A stretch of 64,000 nucleotides of DNA. Origin: Bacteroidaceae bacterium. Its GTDB lineage: Bacteria; Bacteroidota; Bacteroidia; Bacteroidales; Barnesiellaceae_A. Below the pieces are notes generated by a model that made no database searches, was not told the DNA's origin, and was given only the letters and a program-made list of their open reading frames with translations. The position numbers and the translations under genes were made by a program. The first letter of the stretch is position 1, and each line of letters opens with the position of its first letter. The DNA lies in NCBI GenBank assembly GCA_017481745.1, contig JAFUOV010000003.1, positions 1 to 64,000 on the forward strand, written 5' to 3'. Positions 19,058-27,945 of the stretch are shown here, piece by piece.

Positions 19058-20602
19058 TTATTCAACTATCTTTTGCAACAAGCTACGGAAACTTACCTTC
19101 TCGCCAATGAGGGCATGCAACTCGTCGATGGCAACGCGGTGTTGCTCCATGCTATCACGCTCACGCAAGGTTACTGTGTTGTCCTCGAGTGTTTGGTGAT
19201 CGACGGTAATACAGAAGGGAGTACCTATGGCATCTTGGCGACGATAGCGCTTACCTATTGAGTCTTTCTCGTCGTACTGACAACGGTAGTCAAATTTGAG
19301 TCGGTTGATTATCTCATTGGCTTTCTCGGGCAGACCGTCTTTGCGAACAAGAGGCATAACAGCCACCTTCACCGGAGCAAGAGCAGCGGGCAATTGCAAT
19401 ACAACACGTACCTCACCGTTATCGAGTTGCTCTTCTTTGTAGGCTGCAGCCAACACGCTGAGGAACATACGATCGACACCGATAGAAGTCTCTATAACAT
19501 AGGGCACATACGACTTGTTGAGCTCGGGGTCGAAGTATTGAATCTTTTTGCCCGAGAATTTTTCGTGTTGGCTCAAGTCAAAGTCGGTACGCGAGTGGAT
19601 ACCCTCAACTTCTTTAAATCCAAAGGGCATTTCAAACTCGATATCGGTAGCGGCATTGGCATAGTGTGCCAATTTCTCGTGGTCGTGATAGCGGTATTTG
19701 TGATCACCAAGACCAAGTGCTTTGTGCCAACGCAAGCGGAACTCTTTCCAATGTTTGAACCATTGCATCTCCTCGCCGGGGCGTACAAAGAATTGCATCT
19801 CCATCTGCTCAAACTCACGCATACGGAAGATAAATTGACGAGCAACAATCTCATTGCGGAATGCCTTACCAATCTGTGCAATACCAAAGGGAATGCGCAT
19901 GCGACCTGTCTTCTGCACATTGAGGAAGTTCACAAAGATACCTTGTGCAGTCTCGGGACGAAGATACACCTTCATGGCACCATCGGCAGTAGAACCCATA
20001 TCGGTCGAGAACATCAAGTTGAATTGGCGTACATCAGTCCAATTCTTTGTACCACTGATGGGGCATACAATCTCTTGATCGATGATGATTTGTCGCAACT
20101 CCTCGAGGTTCATATCGTTCATAGCTGCAGCAAAGCGCTCATGCAGCGCATCACGTTTGGCAGCATGTTCCAATACACGAGGGTTTGTTTCACGATACAT
20201 CTTCTCGTCGAAGCTCTCACCAAAACGTTTGCGAGCCTTCTCTACCTCCTTGTCTATTTTCTCGTCATACTTGGCAATGCAATCTTCAATAAGCACATCG
20301 GCACGATAGCGCTTCTTTGAGTCGCGGTTGTCAATAAGAGGATCGTTAAATGCATCGACGTGTCCCGATGCCTTCCAGATTGTGGGGTGCATAAAAACAG
20401 CCGAGTCAATACCCACGATATTATCGTTAAGCAGTGTCATGCTGTCCCACCAATAACGCTTGATATTGTTTTTCAACTCAACACCCATCTGACCGTAGTC
20501 ATACACAGCTGCCAAGCCATCATATATTTCGCTCGAAGGGAATACAAAGCCATACTCTTTGCAATGCGATACCAATTTTTTGAAAACGTCTTCTTGTGCC
20601 AT
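19058..20602 (-). CDS. glyS: glycyl-tRNA synthetase (dimeric type)
   Basis: 514-residue class II synthetase of the alpha-2 form; it charges tRNA-Gly with glycine. Visible are the N-terminal catalytic start (KLVSHCKEYGFVFPSSEIYDG), motif 2 region (IAQIGKAFRNEI), motif 3 (TSIGVDRMFLSVLAAAY) and the anticodon-binding domain (APVKVAVMPL to the C-terminus). First gene of a three-gene minus-strand operon with lemA and the FKBP lipoprotein. Confidence 0.97.
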   Translation of the reverse strand: MAQEDVFKKLVSHCKEYGFVFPSSEIYDGLAAVYDYGQMGVELKNNIKRYWWDSMTLLNDNIVGIDSAVFMHPTIWKASGHVDAFNDPLIDNRDSKKRYRADVLIEDCIAKYDEKIDKEVEKARKRFGESFDEKMYRETNPRVLEHAAKRDALHERFAAAMNDMNLEELRQIIIDQEIVCPISGTKNWTDVRQFNLMFSTDMGSTADGAMKVYLRPETAQGIFVNFLNVQKTGRMRIPFGIAQIGKAFRNEIVARQFIFRMREFEQMEMQFFVRPGEEMQWFKHWKEFRLRWHKALGLGDHKYRYHDHEKLAHYANAATDIEFEMPFGFKEVEGIHSRTDFDLSQHEKFSGKKIQYFDPELNKSYVPYVIETSIGVDRMFLSVLAAAYKEEQLDNGEVRVVLQLPAALAPVKVAVMPLVRKDGLPEKANEIINRLKFDYRCQYDEKDSIGKRYRRQDAIGTPFCITVDHQTLEDNTVTLRERDSMEQHRVAIDELHALIGEKVSFRSLLQKIVE

Positions 20603-20698
20603 ATTATTTTTGATAATTTATTGTCGATAAACTACAAGTTGCAACATTCGCAACTCAAATTAAGGTGCAAAGTAAGTGATTTTTTTCGATTTAATTTG

Positions 20699-20706
20699 TA
20701 TTTTTG
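20699..20706 (+). promoter_or_regulatory. -7 box upstream of parC
   Basis: TATTTTTG fits TAnnTTTG and lies about 110 nt upstream of the parC start, in the divergent gap between glyS and parC (20603-20818). A TTTC at the -33 distance is only a partial match. Confidence 0.35.
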
Positions 20707-20818
20707 CACTGGCTTGTTAGTTTTCAGATACAAAAAAAGCTAAAACGGTGCAAACCGAGCCTTTTTATCAACCCAACAGCCCCAATTCGATACCCCCAAA
20801 ACCGTAAATTCACTACCC

Positions 20819-23479
20819 ATGAGTGACGAAGAAAAAGATATAACCGAGTTGCCCGAAACAAACGAGGCAGCTACCCCCGCATCGGAAGATAACACAACAA
20901 CCTACAAAGCACCATCGGGCGACAATGCCGACACCAAGCTACACCTGTCGGGCATGTATCGCAATTGGTTTCTTGAGTATGCATCATACGTAATACTCGA
21001 GCGCGCCGTACCGCACCTTGCCGACGGCTTGAAACCTGTGCAACGTCGCATCCTGCATGCCATGAAGATGCTCGAAGATGGTCGCTACAACAAGGTTGCC
21101 AATGTGATAGGTTCTACCATGGCATATCACCCACACGGCGATGCCTCTATTGGCGATGCTTTGGTACAACTCGGACAGAAGGACTTGCTCATCGACTATC
21201 AAGGAAACTGGGGTAACATACTCACCGGCGATAGTGCTGCTGCACCTCGTTACATTGAGGCTCGTTTGTCAAAGTTTGCTTTGGAAGTAGTCTACAGCCC
21301 CAAAGTTACCGAGTGGCAACTCTCGTACGATGGTCGCAAGAAAGAGCCGGTAACACTCCCCGTCAAGTTTCCCCTACTCCTTGCCCAAGGCGTTGAGGGT
21401 ATTGCCGTAGGTCTGTCATCGAAGATATTGCCTCACAACTATAACGAGCTGCTCGATGCAGCCATAGCCTACTTGCGCAACGAAGATTTCAAATTGTACC
21501 CCGACTTCAAGACCGGAGGTTACATTGACGTGTCGCGCTACAACGATGGCGAGCGCGGTGGTGCGGTAAAGGTACGCGCCAAAATCGAGAAGATAGACAA
21601 CCGCACCCTTGCCATTACCGAGATACCCTTTGGCAAGACCACCTCGACACTCATCGAGTCGATACTCAAGGCTCAAGAAAAGAACAAGATAAAAATACGC
21701 AAAGTCGACGACAATACCGCCGCACATGCCGAGATACTCATACACCTGCCTGCCGGTGTATCGTCCGACAAGACGATTGATGCACTCTACGCATTTACCG
21801 ACTGCGAGGTGAGCATATCGCCCAACTGCTGCGTTATCGACGACAACAAGCCCCACTTCCTTACGGTGAGCGAGGTACTACGTCGCAGTGTCAACCGCAC
21901 TCGCGACTTGCTACGCCAAGAGTTGGAGATAAAGTTGCAAGAGCTGCACGAGGCACTGATGTTTGCATCGCTCGAGAAGATATTCATCGAAGAGCGCATC
22001 TATAAAGACCGCGAGTTTGAGGAGAGCCGCTCGATGGACGAGGCTGTTGCACACATCGACAAGCGATTGGAACCATTCAAGTCGCAATTTATCCGTCCGA
22101 TAAACAGCGACGACATCTTGCGATTGATGGAGATAAAGATGGCTCGTATCCTGAAGTTCAACTCGGAGAAAGCCGAGAACTTTATCGTAGAGAAAAAACA
22201 ACAAATCGCCGAGACACTCCACCACTTAGAGACACTCACCGAGTATACCATCGCTTGGTACACGCACCTCAAAGAAACCTACGGCAAGAACTTCCCGCGC
22301 CTCACCGAGATACGCAACTTCGACACCATCGAGGCTACAAAGGTTGTAGAGGCTACCGAGAAACTCTACCTCAACAAAGAGGATGGCTTCATGGGTACAG
22401 GCTTGCAACGCGACCCCAAAGCCGAGTTTGTATGCAATTGTTCAAACATCGACGATATCATCATCTTCTACAAAGATGGTCGCTACACCGTTGTAAAAGT
22501 TGCCGAGAAACAATTTATAGGCAAGAATATATTGCACATCGACGTCTTCAAGCGCAACGATACACGCACTATATACAACGTCATATACATGAATGGTAAA
22601 GGCGGTGTTCACTACATGAAACGCTTTGCCGTAACAGGTATCACACGCGACAAGATGTACGACCTCACACAAGGCACTCCCGGCTCACGTGTGCGCTGGT
22701 TCACAGCCAACTCAAACGGCGAGGCAGAGACCGTAAAGGTAGTACTCGAAAAGACCATGCGCTCAAACAAAGACCACGTAATGGTCGACTTCAGCACATT
22801 GGCTATCAAGGGTCGCGCCTCAATGGGTAATATCGTAACCAAAGGCATTGTACGCTCTATGTCTTTGGCGGCCAAGGGTGGCTCTACGCTGGGTGGTCGC
22901 GATGTGTGGTTCGACCGCGACGTGCTACGCCTCAACTACGACAAGCGCGGCGAATACCTCGGCGAGTTCCACAACAATGACCTTGTATTGGTTGTTCTGG
23001 ACAATGGCGACTTCTACACAACCAACTTCGACGCCACCAATCACTACGAAGCCAATATACTTCTCATCGAGAAGTTCGACCCCAACCGCGTATGGACGGT
23101 TCTGCTCAACGATGCCAACCAACAAGGGCTGCCTTATATCAAGCGATTTAAGTTGGAAGCTACCACACGCAAGCAAAACTTCCTCGGCGACAATGCTGCT
23201 TCGAAGATGATTGTCTACAGCCGCGAGATGTATCCGCGATTTGAGGTAAAATTTGGTGGTGGCGATGCCTTCCGCGAGCCGCTCGTCATTGATGCCGACG
23301 AGTTCATTGCCATAAAAGGTTATGCGGCCAAGGGTAAACGCATCACACAATTTACCATCGAAACCATCACAGAATTGGAACCTACTCGCAAGGAAGAACC
23401 CATAGAAGAGACCGAGCACGTTGAGGAGCTACCCTTCGACGGACAACTATCTATCTTCCCTGCCGAAGAAATAGAATAA
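20819..23479 (+). CDS. parC: DNA topoisomerase IV subunit A
   Basis: 886 residues. The breakage-reunion domain begins about residue 45 (YASYVILERAVPHLADGLKPVQRR), the catalytic Tyr145 lies in AAPRYIEARLS, and a C-terminal beta-pinwheel region follows (from about 560). The first 40 residues are an acidic, low-complexity extension. GyrA usually has AAMRYTE and a GyrA-box; here AAPRYIE and the sequence as a whole favour ParC. ParE is not in the window. The next gene starts within the stop codon (TAATG), so translation is probably coupled. Confidence 0.9.
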   Translation: MSDEEKDITELPETNEAATPASEDNTTTYKAPSGDNADTKLHLSGMYRNWFLEYASYVILERAVPHLADGLKPVQRRILHAMKMLEDGRYNKVANVIGSTMAYHPHGDASIGDALVQLGQKDLLIDYQGNWGNILTGDSAAAPRYIEARLSKFALEVVYSPKVTEWQLSYDGRKKEPVTLPVKFPLLLAQGVEGIAVGLSSKILPHNYNELLDAAIAYLRNEDFKLYPDFKTGGYIDVSRYNDGERGGAVKVRAKIEKIDNRTLAITEIPFGKTTSTLIESILKAQEKNKIKIRKVDDNTAAHAEILIHLPAGVSSDKTIDALYAFTDCEVSISPNCCVIDDNKPHFLTVSEVLRRSVNRTRDLLRQELEIKLQELHEALMFASLEKIFIEERIYKDREFEESRSMDEAVAHIDKRLEPFKSQFIRPINSDDILRLMEIKMARILKFNSEKAENFIVEKKQQIAETLHHLETLTEYTIAWYTHLKETYGKNFPRLTEIRNFDTIEATKVVEATEKLYLNKEDGFMGTGLQRDPKAEFVCNCSNIDDIIIFYKDGRYTVVKVAEKQFIGKNILHIDVFKRNDTRTIYNVIYMNGKGGVHYMKRFAVTGITRDKMYDLTQGTPGSRVRWFTANSNGEAETVKVVLEKTMRSNKDHVMVDFSTLAIKGRASMGNIVTKGIVRSMSLAAKGGSTLGGRDVWFDRDVLRLNYDKRGEYLGEFHNNDLVLVVLDNGDFYTTNFDATNHYEANILLIEKFDPNRVWTVLLNDANQQGLPYIKRFKLEATTRKQNFLGDNAASKMIVYSREMYPRFEVKFGGGDAFREPLVIDADEFIAIKGYAAKGKRITQFTIETITELEPTRKEEPIEETEHVEELPFDGQLSIFPAEEIE

Positions 23480-24357
23480 TGCGCATGAAAAGATTTCTTT
23501 TTATCGCAATACTTGCAACTATAGTGCTACAACCCGCACGATTGTTGGCACAAGATACTGCCGACAAGCCTCTACGCCCTGTCTTTACCGGCATAGAGAT
23601 GGAGGTGGGAGGTGCACAACTTGTCGACACCTACCTATCGCCATGGAGCTACAAGGGTTGGGATATAGGGCTCAACGTCGAACTGATGCAAGCACTGCCC
23701 CTCGACAACTACCGCTGGGTGTGGCAACAACTTATAGGCATCAATTATGGCGATAGCCGGATGAGCGCCTCGGGAGCCGGCAAAACAATCTTCGGGGGCT
23801 TCAACTACACATTTGCCATGATGCGCCGTAGCAACCTGCCAATCGAGGGGTTGCAACTATACTATGGTGCCAACGTGGGGCTGACCGGCGAGGTTCTATA
23901 TAACTATCATGGCGGCAACAATCCCCTATCGGTAAAAGCCGATATATCATTAGGACTCTCCGGCATGGCTGTATACAACTTCAAGTTGGGCAAGCTCCCC
24001 CTGACTGCCCGCTATCAACTCATGCTGCCTGTAGTCGGGATCTTTGCACAACCCGAGTATTCCGAGTCGTACTATGAAGTGTCGTTGGGCAACCACCATA
24101 ACTTCTTGCACTGTGGCACGTGGGGCAACAAATTCGATATAGACAATCGCCTCAACATCGACATACACTTCAGCTCTTGGGCATTGCGTGTGGGCTACCA
24201 CAACCGCATCAACACCACCTATGTAACAAACAATCGCTACCAACTTGTCCAACACAACTTTACAATAGGTTTTGTGGGCGACTTGTTGAGTTGGAGCAAG
24301 AAAAACGACAACCGCCCGATAGTGCGAGCTTTATACGATTTCCCCAATGAAAAGTAA
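23479..24357 (+). CDS. DUF3316-like outer-membrane beta-barrel protein
   Basis: 292 residues with a signal peptide (to about ARLLAQ) and an alternating beta-strand pattern typical of small outer-membrane barrels, rich in Tyr, Trp and Gly. It resembles DUF3316 proteins of Bacteroidota. The start at 23479 overlaps the parC stop; the in-frame ATG at 23485 is an alternative. The S41 protease gene overlaps its end by 11 nt, so the three genes look like one operon. Function unknown. Confidence 0.7.
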   Translation: MRMKRFLFIAILATIVLQPARLLAQDTADKPLRPVFTGIEMEVGGAQLVDTYLSPWSYKGWDIGLNVELMQALPLDNYRWVWQQLIGINYGDSRMSASGAGKTIFGGFNYTFAMMRRSNLPIEGLQLYYGANVGLTGEVLYNYHGGNNPLSVKADISLGLSGMAVYNFKLGKLPLTARYQLMLPVVGIFAQPEYSESYYEVSLGNHHNFLHCGTWGNKFDIDNRLNIDIHFSSWALRVGYHNRINTTYVTNNRYQLVQHNFTIGFVGDLLSWSKKNDNRPIVRALYDFPNEK

Positions 24358-25366
24358 ACACATATTATATATACTCGCCATGTTGCTCGTCGCGCCATTG
24401 CAATCGTGCTTTGTCGACGACGACCTGCACATGAGCAACGATGCTCAAGACAACTTTGAAGCACTATGGAGCATTATCGACGAACACTATTGTTTCTTTG
24501 AATACAAGGAGATCGATTGGGATTCGATACACACTGCATATGCCCCTCGCGTAAACAATGAAATGAACGCACTCGCGCTATTCGACCTATGTAGCGAGAT
24601 GCTCGACGAGCTGCAAGATGGGCACGTCAATCTCACGTCATCATTCTCAACATCGCACTATTGGAAGTGGTTTCAGGACTATCCCGTCAACTACGACGAG
24701 CGCATTATCCACGAGAACTACTTAAACTTCGACTTCTACCAGACCAACGGCATCACTTACAAGAAGCTACAAGAGAACATCGGCTACATGTATTATGGCA
24801 GTTTCTCAAACGGCATATCGCAGAACAGCCTCGACCATATCCTTGCACACCTTGCACCTTGTAACGGACTTATCATAGACATTCGCAACAACGGCGGTGG
24901 CACACTTACCAATGTCGATGTACTGGTATCGCGTTTTATCACCCAACGCACCCTTGCCGGCTACATTTGCCACAAGACCGGAGCAGGACACAACGACTTC
25001 TCCGAGCCATACGCCTACTACTACGAGCCACCACAAGGGCACATCTTGTATAACAAACCCATCGTGGTACTGACCAACCGCCATACATACAGCGCAGCCA
25101 ACAACTTTGTGCAAGTAATGCGCCTGCTACCGCAAGTAACAATCATAGGCGACCGCACCGGTGGCGGTAGTGGCATGCCCTTTACCTACAACCTGCCCAA
25201 CGGTTGGAACATACGTCTATCATCATCGCCCATACTCGATGCCAACGGCAACGACACCGAATGGGGTATAGACCCCGACATCAAGATAGATATGGATACA
25301 ACCGCAGCCCTCAACGGACACGACACTATCCTCGACAAGGCTATAGAAGTCATCTCGGGCAGATAA
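24347..25366 (+). CDS. S41-family peptidase lipoprotein
   Basis: 339 residues with a lipoprotein signal (lipobox before the Cys in APLQSCFVDDD). An N-terminal helical/tricorn-core-like part (about 35-140) is followed by the S41 catalytic domain with LIIDIRNNGGG, the nucleophile region TNRHTYSAANNFV and GDRTGGGSGMP. The serine in TYSA is the likely nucleophile. The CtpA-type lysine (usually in a GKG motif) is replaced by Gly, as in tricorn-like S41B members. Predicted periplasmic or surface protease with an unknown substrate. Confidence 0.85.
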   Translation: MKSKHILYILAMLLVAPLQSCFVDDDLHMSNDAQDNFEALWSIIDEHYCFFEYKEIDWDSIHTAYAPRVNNEMNALALFDLCSEMLDELQDGHVNLTSSFSTSHYWKWFQDYPVNYDERIIHENYLNFDFYQTNGITYKKLQENIGYMYYGSFSNGISQNSLDHILAHLAPCNGLIIDIRNNGGGTLTNVDVLVSRFITQRTLAGYICHKTGAGHNDFSEPYAYYYEPPQGHILYNKPIVVLTNRHTYSAANNFVQVMRLLPQVTIIGDRTGGGSGMPFTYNLPNGWNIRLSSSPILDANGNDTEWGIDPDIKIDMDTTAALNGHDTILDKAIEVISGR

Positions 25367-25398
25367 AATAAAACAAGTAGTTAAATTTTGGTTGTAAA

Positions 25399-25430
25399 TT
25401 TGCCATATCGGCAAACTTCTATTATCTTTG
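25399..25430 (+). promoter_or_regulatory. promoter of tRNA-Leu
   Basis: TTTG (25399-25402), a 20-nt spacer and TATCTTTG (25423-25430) form an almost ideal Bacteroidota promoter. The tRNA begins 11 nt after the -7 box, so almost no leader is transcribed. Confidence 0.85.
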
Positions 25431-25440
25431 CAGCACCAAA

Positions 25441-25522
25441 GCGGATGTGGCGTAATTGGTAGCCGCGCCAGACTTAGGATCTGGTGTCGAGAGACGTGTG
25501 GGTTCGAGTCCCGTCATCCGCA
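25441..25522 (+). tRNA. tRNA-Leu (anticodon UAG)
   Basis: 82 nt with a perfect 7-bp acceptor stem (GCGGATG with CATCCGC), D arm, anticodon stem CCAGA/TCTGG around loop CTTAGGA (anticodon TAG), a short variable arm, and a T loop GGTTCGAGTCC. The discriminator is A and CCA is not encoded. It reads CUA and related leucine codons. Confidence 0.95.
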
Positions 25523-25527
25523 CACAA

Positions 25528-25560
25528 AAAGAAACACCGGCAATGGTGTTTCTTTTTTTT
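25528..25560 (+). terminator. terminator of tRNA-Leu
   Basis: Stem of 8-11 bp (25528-25538 with 25545-25555), loop of 6 nt and a run of Ts to 25560. It directly follows the tRNA. Confidence 0.9.
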
Positions 25561-25621
25561 AGTTCTAACACCTCCCTTGTTAAGGAGTATACAGAAGTAC
25601 AACCCGCAAAGACAACTCGAT

Positions 25622-26119
25622 ATGAAAAAGTTACACATCATAGCAACATTACTCGCTCTCATCACAACGCTTGTGCCATGCAGTTACGCACAATCGAGCA
25701 ACGAAGTAACCGCCGACCGCTTGTTTAAGGAGTGTAGCAAGATAAAGGATGCCAAACACACCAATATTTCATCCTTTATGTTGTCGATGGGACGTATGCT
25801 GGCGCGAGGCGAAGAGAAAGCATTTTTAGAGAAAATAGACAATATGCGCATCGTCGACCTATCGGCGTGCAGCGACAGCGACAAAGAGATTTTTGTTGAG
25901 AAAATTTCCAATACTCAACTCGCCGACTTCATGCCGGCAGAGGAGGAGATAAAGGAGGAGCAACGCACTCGCGTTTACGTACAGATGAAGGATGAATACA
26001 TCGGGAAAATAGTCATTGCGCAACTGGGACAACGAGAGTATATTCTCATGCAACTAAACGGCAGCCTTACACAACAAGACCTCGAAGGTCTTGCAAAGAA
26101 ACATCCTCCTGTGAAATAG
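25622..26119 (+). CDS. DUF4252-like secreted protein
   Basis: 165 residues with a signal peptide (MKKLHIIATLLALITTLVPC). The mature part is mixed alpha/beta with KIVIAQLGQREYILMQLNG and LTQQDLEGLAKK near the C-terminus, resembling DUF4252. The start at 25622 is chosen because the frame upstream runs into the tRNA and its terminator, and because a signal peptide begins there. Function unknown; predicted periplasmic or surface. It stands alone after the tRNA. Confidence 0.75.
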   Translation: MKKLHIIATLLALITTLVPCSYAQSSNEVTADRLFKECSKIKDAKHTNISSFMLSMGRMLARGEEKAFLEKIDNMRIVDLSACSDSDKEIFVEKISNTQLADFMPAEEEIKEEQRTRVYVQMKDEYIGKIVIAQLGQREYILMQLNGSLTQQDLEGLAKKHPPVK

Positions 26120-26138
26120 CTTGCCGACTACAACGCTA

Positions 26139-27818
26139 TCAGAGCGACCACTCTACTCGCCACCAATCGACATCTACCCATCCGCCATCGTTACTCTTGA
26201 TATACGGGCGTGTGCAGAATGTTCCTATCTTGGCTCCTATCCATTTACCTTCACGCAGCGTGAAGGTTGTCCCCAATGGGCCATACGACACGCCATCGTG
26301 GCTATAAAAGAAATTCACCTCTACAATCATATCGGCACTACCCTCACTCTTTAGTATCTTGCGACCTGTATCGCTGAAAGTGGCTCGCAAATATAGTGTC
26401 TGCGCAGGAGCAGCCACCGATGCTACTACGGTTTCGGGCTTGCCCTTATCGGCTTTCTTGCACTCTACTTGCGACAGCGTTACACCATCGGCAGTGTTTT
26501 CCAATATCAGTCCTGCATAGTCGAGCCCCATGACCAACAAGCCTGTACGCTCGCCTACATATTTATCGGTAGGACAGAAGGTCAACTTCATCGTAGCAGC
26601 AAAATCCTTTGCAGGAGTCTTTTGCAACAGCAAGTTCGACACATCATACATATTTTTGTAGCCTTCGGGCACAGCAAACGAGTATAGGCGCAAGCTACTA
26701 TTGGCAGCATCGCAATAGTGCCAACGGTGGTCATAGTTGGCATGCCATTGCCATTGCAAGCCCAATGAAGTGTCGTCAAAGTCGTCGCTCTCTTGCGGAT
26801 TGCACAACGGATATACCTTGCCAACATGGGGCTTGCGGTAACGAGCCACCGGCTCACCACAACCATCGCCATCGGCATCAACACCTATAACGGGCCAACC
26901 ATCGGCACTCCAAGACATCGGTTGCAGATGCACCAATCGACCATAAGCGCCTACATCTTGAAAATGCACAAACCAATGCTCACCCGAGGGTGTATCTACC
27001 CAACCACCTTGATGTGGTCCGTTGACGTGGGTTGAGCCTTGACTCATGACAATACGATCTTCATACGGTCCGTAGGGCGACTTACTGCGCAACACCGTCT
27101 GCCAGCCGGTGGGTACACCACCCGCCGGAGCAAAGATATAGTAGTAGCCATTGTATTTGTAGAACTTAGGACCCTCGATTGTAGGATGCTTGCCATGCCC
27201 ATCAAAGACTATACGGCTCTCGGTGATGGCACATGTAGCATCAGACGAGAGTTCGCACACAAACAACACACTTTTCAGCCCGCCACGACTACCGGCAATG
27301 CCATGAACAAGATATACACGCCCATCGTCGTCCCACAAGGGTGTAGGGTCGATATAACCTCTACCCGACTTCACAAGCACCGGTTCGCTCCACGCACCAC
27401 GCACATCGGCAGTATGGGTCATATAGATACCCACATCGGGGTCGCCCCAGAAGATATAGAACAATCCATCATGATAGCGTATTGATGGCGCCCACACACC
27501 ACAACCATGTTGCACGGTTTGATATTTTTCGCGTGGCACATTGCCCCAAGGAAGTGCTGCGCCCACAATCTGCCAATTAACGAGGTCGCGAGAGTGCAGT
27601 ATTTGCAATCCCGGCGAACAATTGAAACTCGACGATGTCATGTAGTAATCCTCTCCCACGCGACACACATCGGGGTCGGAATAGTCGGCATAGAGTATCG
27701 GATTTTGGTACTCGCCATTACCCAAGTCGGCACACCACACTTGCGACACATAGTTATCGGCTACGGCACACATCGCCGCCATTGCGATAAAAAGAATAGT
27801 TACAAACGTATTTTTCAT
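26139..27818 (-). CDS. glycoside hydrolase family 43
   Basis: 559 residues with a signal peptide (MKNTFVTILFIAMAAMCAVA). The five-bladed propeller carries the expected acidic residues: a base in YSDPDV, the second Asp in GYIDPTP and the acid in TIEGPKFYK. A C-terminal beta-sandwich (from about 340, QESDDFDD) is like the GH43 accessory domain. The family cleaves beta-xylosides or alpha-L-arabinofuranosides; the exact substrate cannot be read here. It is not next to a SusC/SusD pair, unlike most polysaccharide utilisation loci. It was probably exported with a standard signal peptide. Confidence 0.92.
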   Translation of the reverse strand: MKNTFVTILFIAMAAMCAVADNYVSQVWCADLGNGEYQNPILYADYSDPDVCRVGEDYYMTSSSFNCSPGLQILHSRDLVNWQIVGAALPWGNVPREKYQTVQHGCGVWAPSIRYHDGLFYIFWGDPDVGIYMTHTADVRGAWSEPVLVKSGRGYIDPTPLWDDDGRVYLVHGIAGSRGGLKSVLFVCELSSDATCAITESRIVFDGHGKHPTIEGPKFYKYNGYYYIFAPAGGVPTGWQTVLRSKSPYGPYEDRIVMSQGSTHVNGPHQGGWVDTPSGEHWFVHFQDVGAYGRLVHLQPMSWSADGWPVIGVDADGDGCGEPVARYRKPHVGKVYPLCNPQESDDFDDTSLGLQWQWHANYDHRWHYCDAANSSLRLYSFAVPEGYKNMYDVSNLLLQKTPAKDFAATMKLTFCPTDKYVGERTGLLVMGLDYAGLILENTADGVTLSQVECKKADKGKPETVVASVAAPAQTLYLRATFSDTGRKILKSEGSADMIVEVNFFYSHDGVSYGPLGTTFTLREGKWIGAKIGTFCTRPYIKSNDGGWVDVDWWRVEWSL

Positions 27819-27849
27819 GACAAAATAGAGCTTCTTGTGTTACGATGTT

Positions 27850-27857
27850 CAAATGTA
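27850..27857 (-). promoter_or_regulatory. -7 box of the GH43 gene
   Basis: TACATTTG on the minus strand lies about 32 nt upstream of the GH43 start. No clear -33 element is visible. Confidence 0.4.
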
Positions 27858-27892
27858 CGAAATATATCTATTACATACAAGCAGGGTAAAAA

Positions 27893-27921
27893 ATGGGCTA
27901 TGCCACGTCGACATAGCCCAT
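27893..27921 (-). terminator. terminator of the T9SS cargo gene
   Basis: A 10-bp perfect stem (27893-27902 with 27912-27921) is followed on the minus strand by a T run (27886-27892). It lies 25 nt beyond the stop codon at 27946. Confidence 0.8.
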
Positions 27922-27945
27922 AGTTGTATCGGATTTGCGATATTA

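Noticed and set aside
20640..20760. Another copy of the promoter-bearing repeat upstream of parC
   Set aside because: Some similar words occur (GTGCAAA) but the two end motifs are not both present.
20819..23479. DNA gyrase subunit A
   Set aside because: AAPRYIE around the catalytic Tyr and the lack of a recognisable GyrA-box favour ParC.
25484..25621. Upstream extension of the DUF4252 gene into the tRNA
   Set aside because: It would run through the tRNA and its terminator; the signal peptide begins at 25622.
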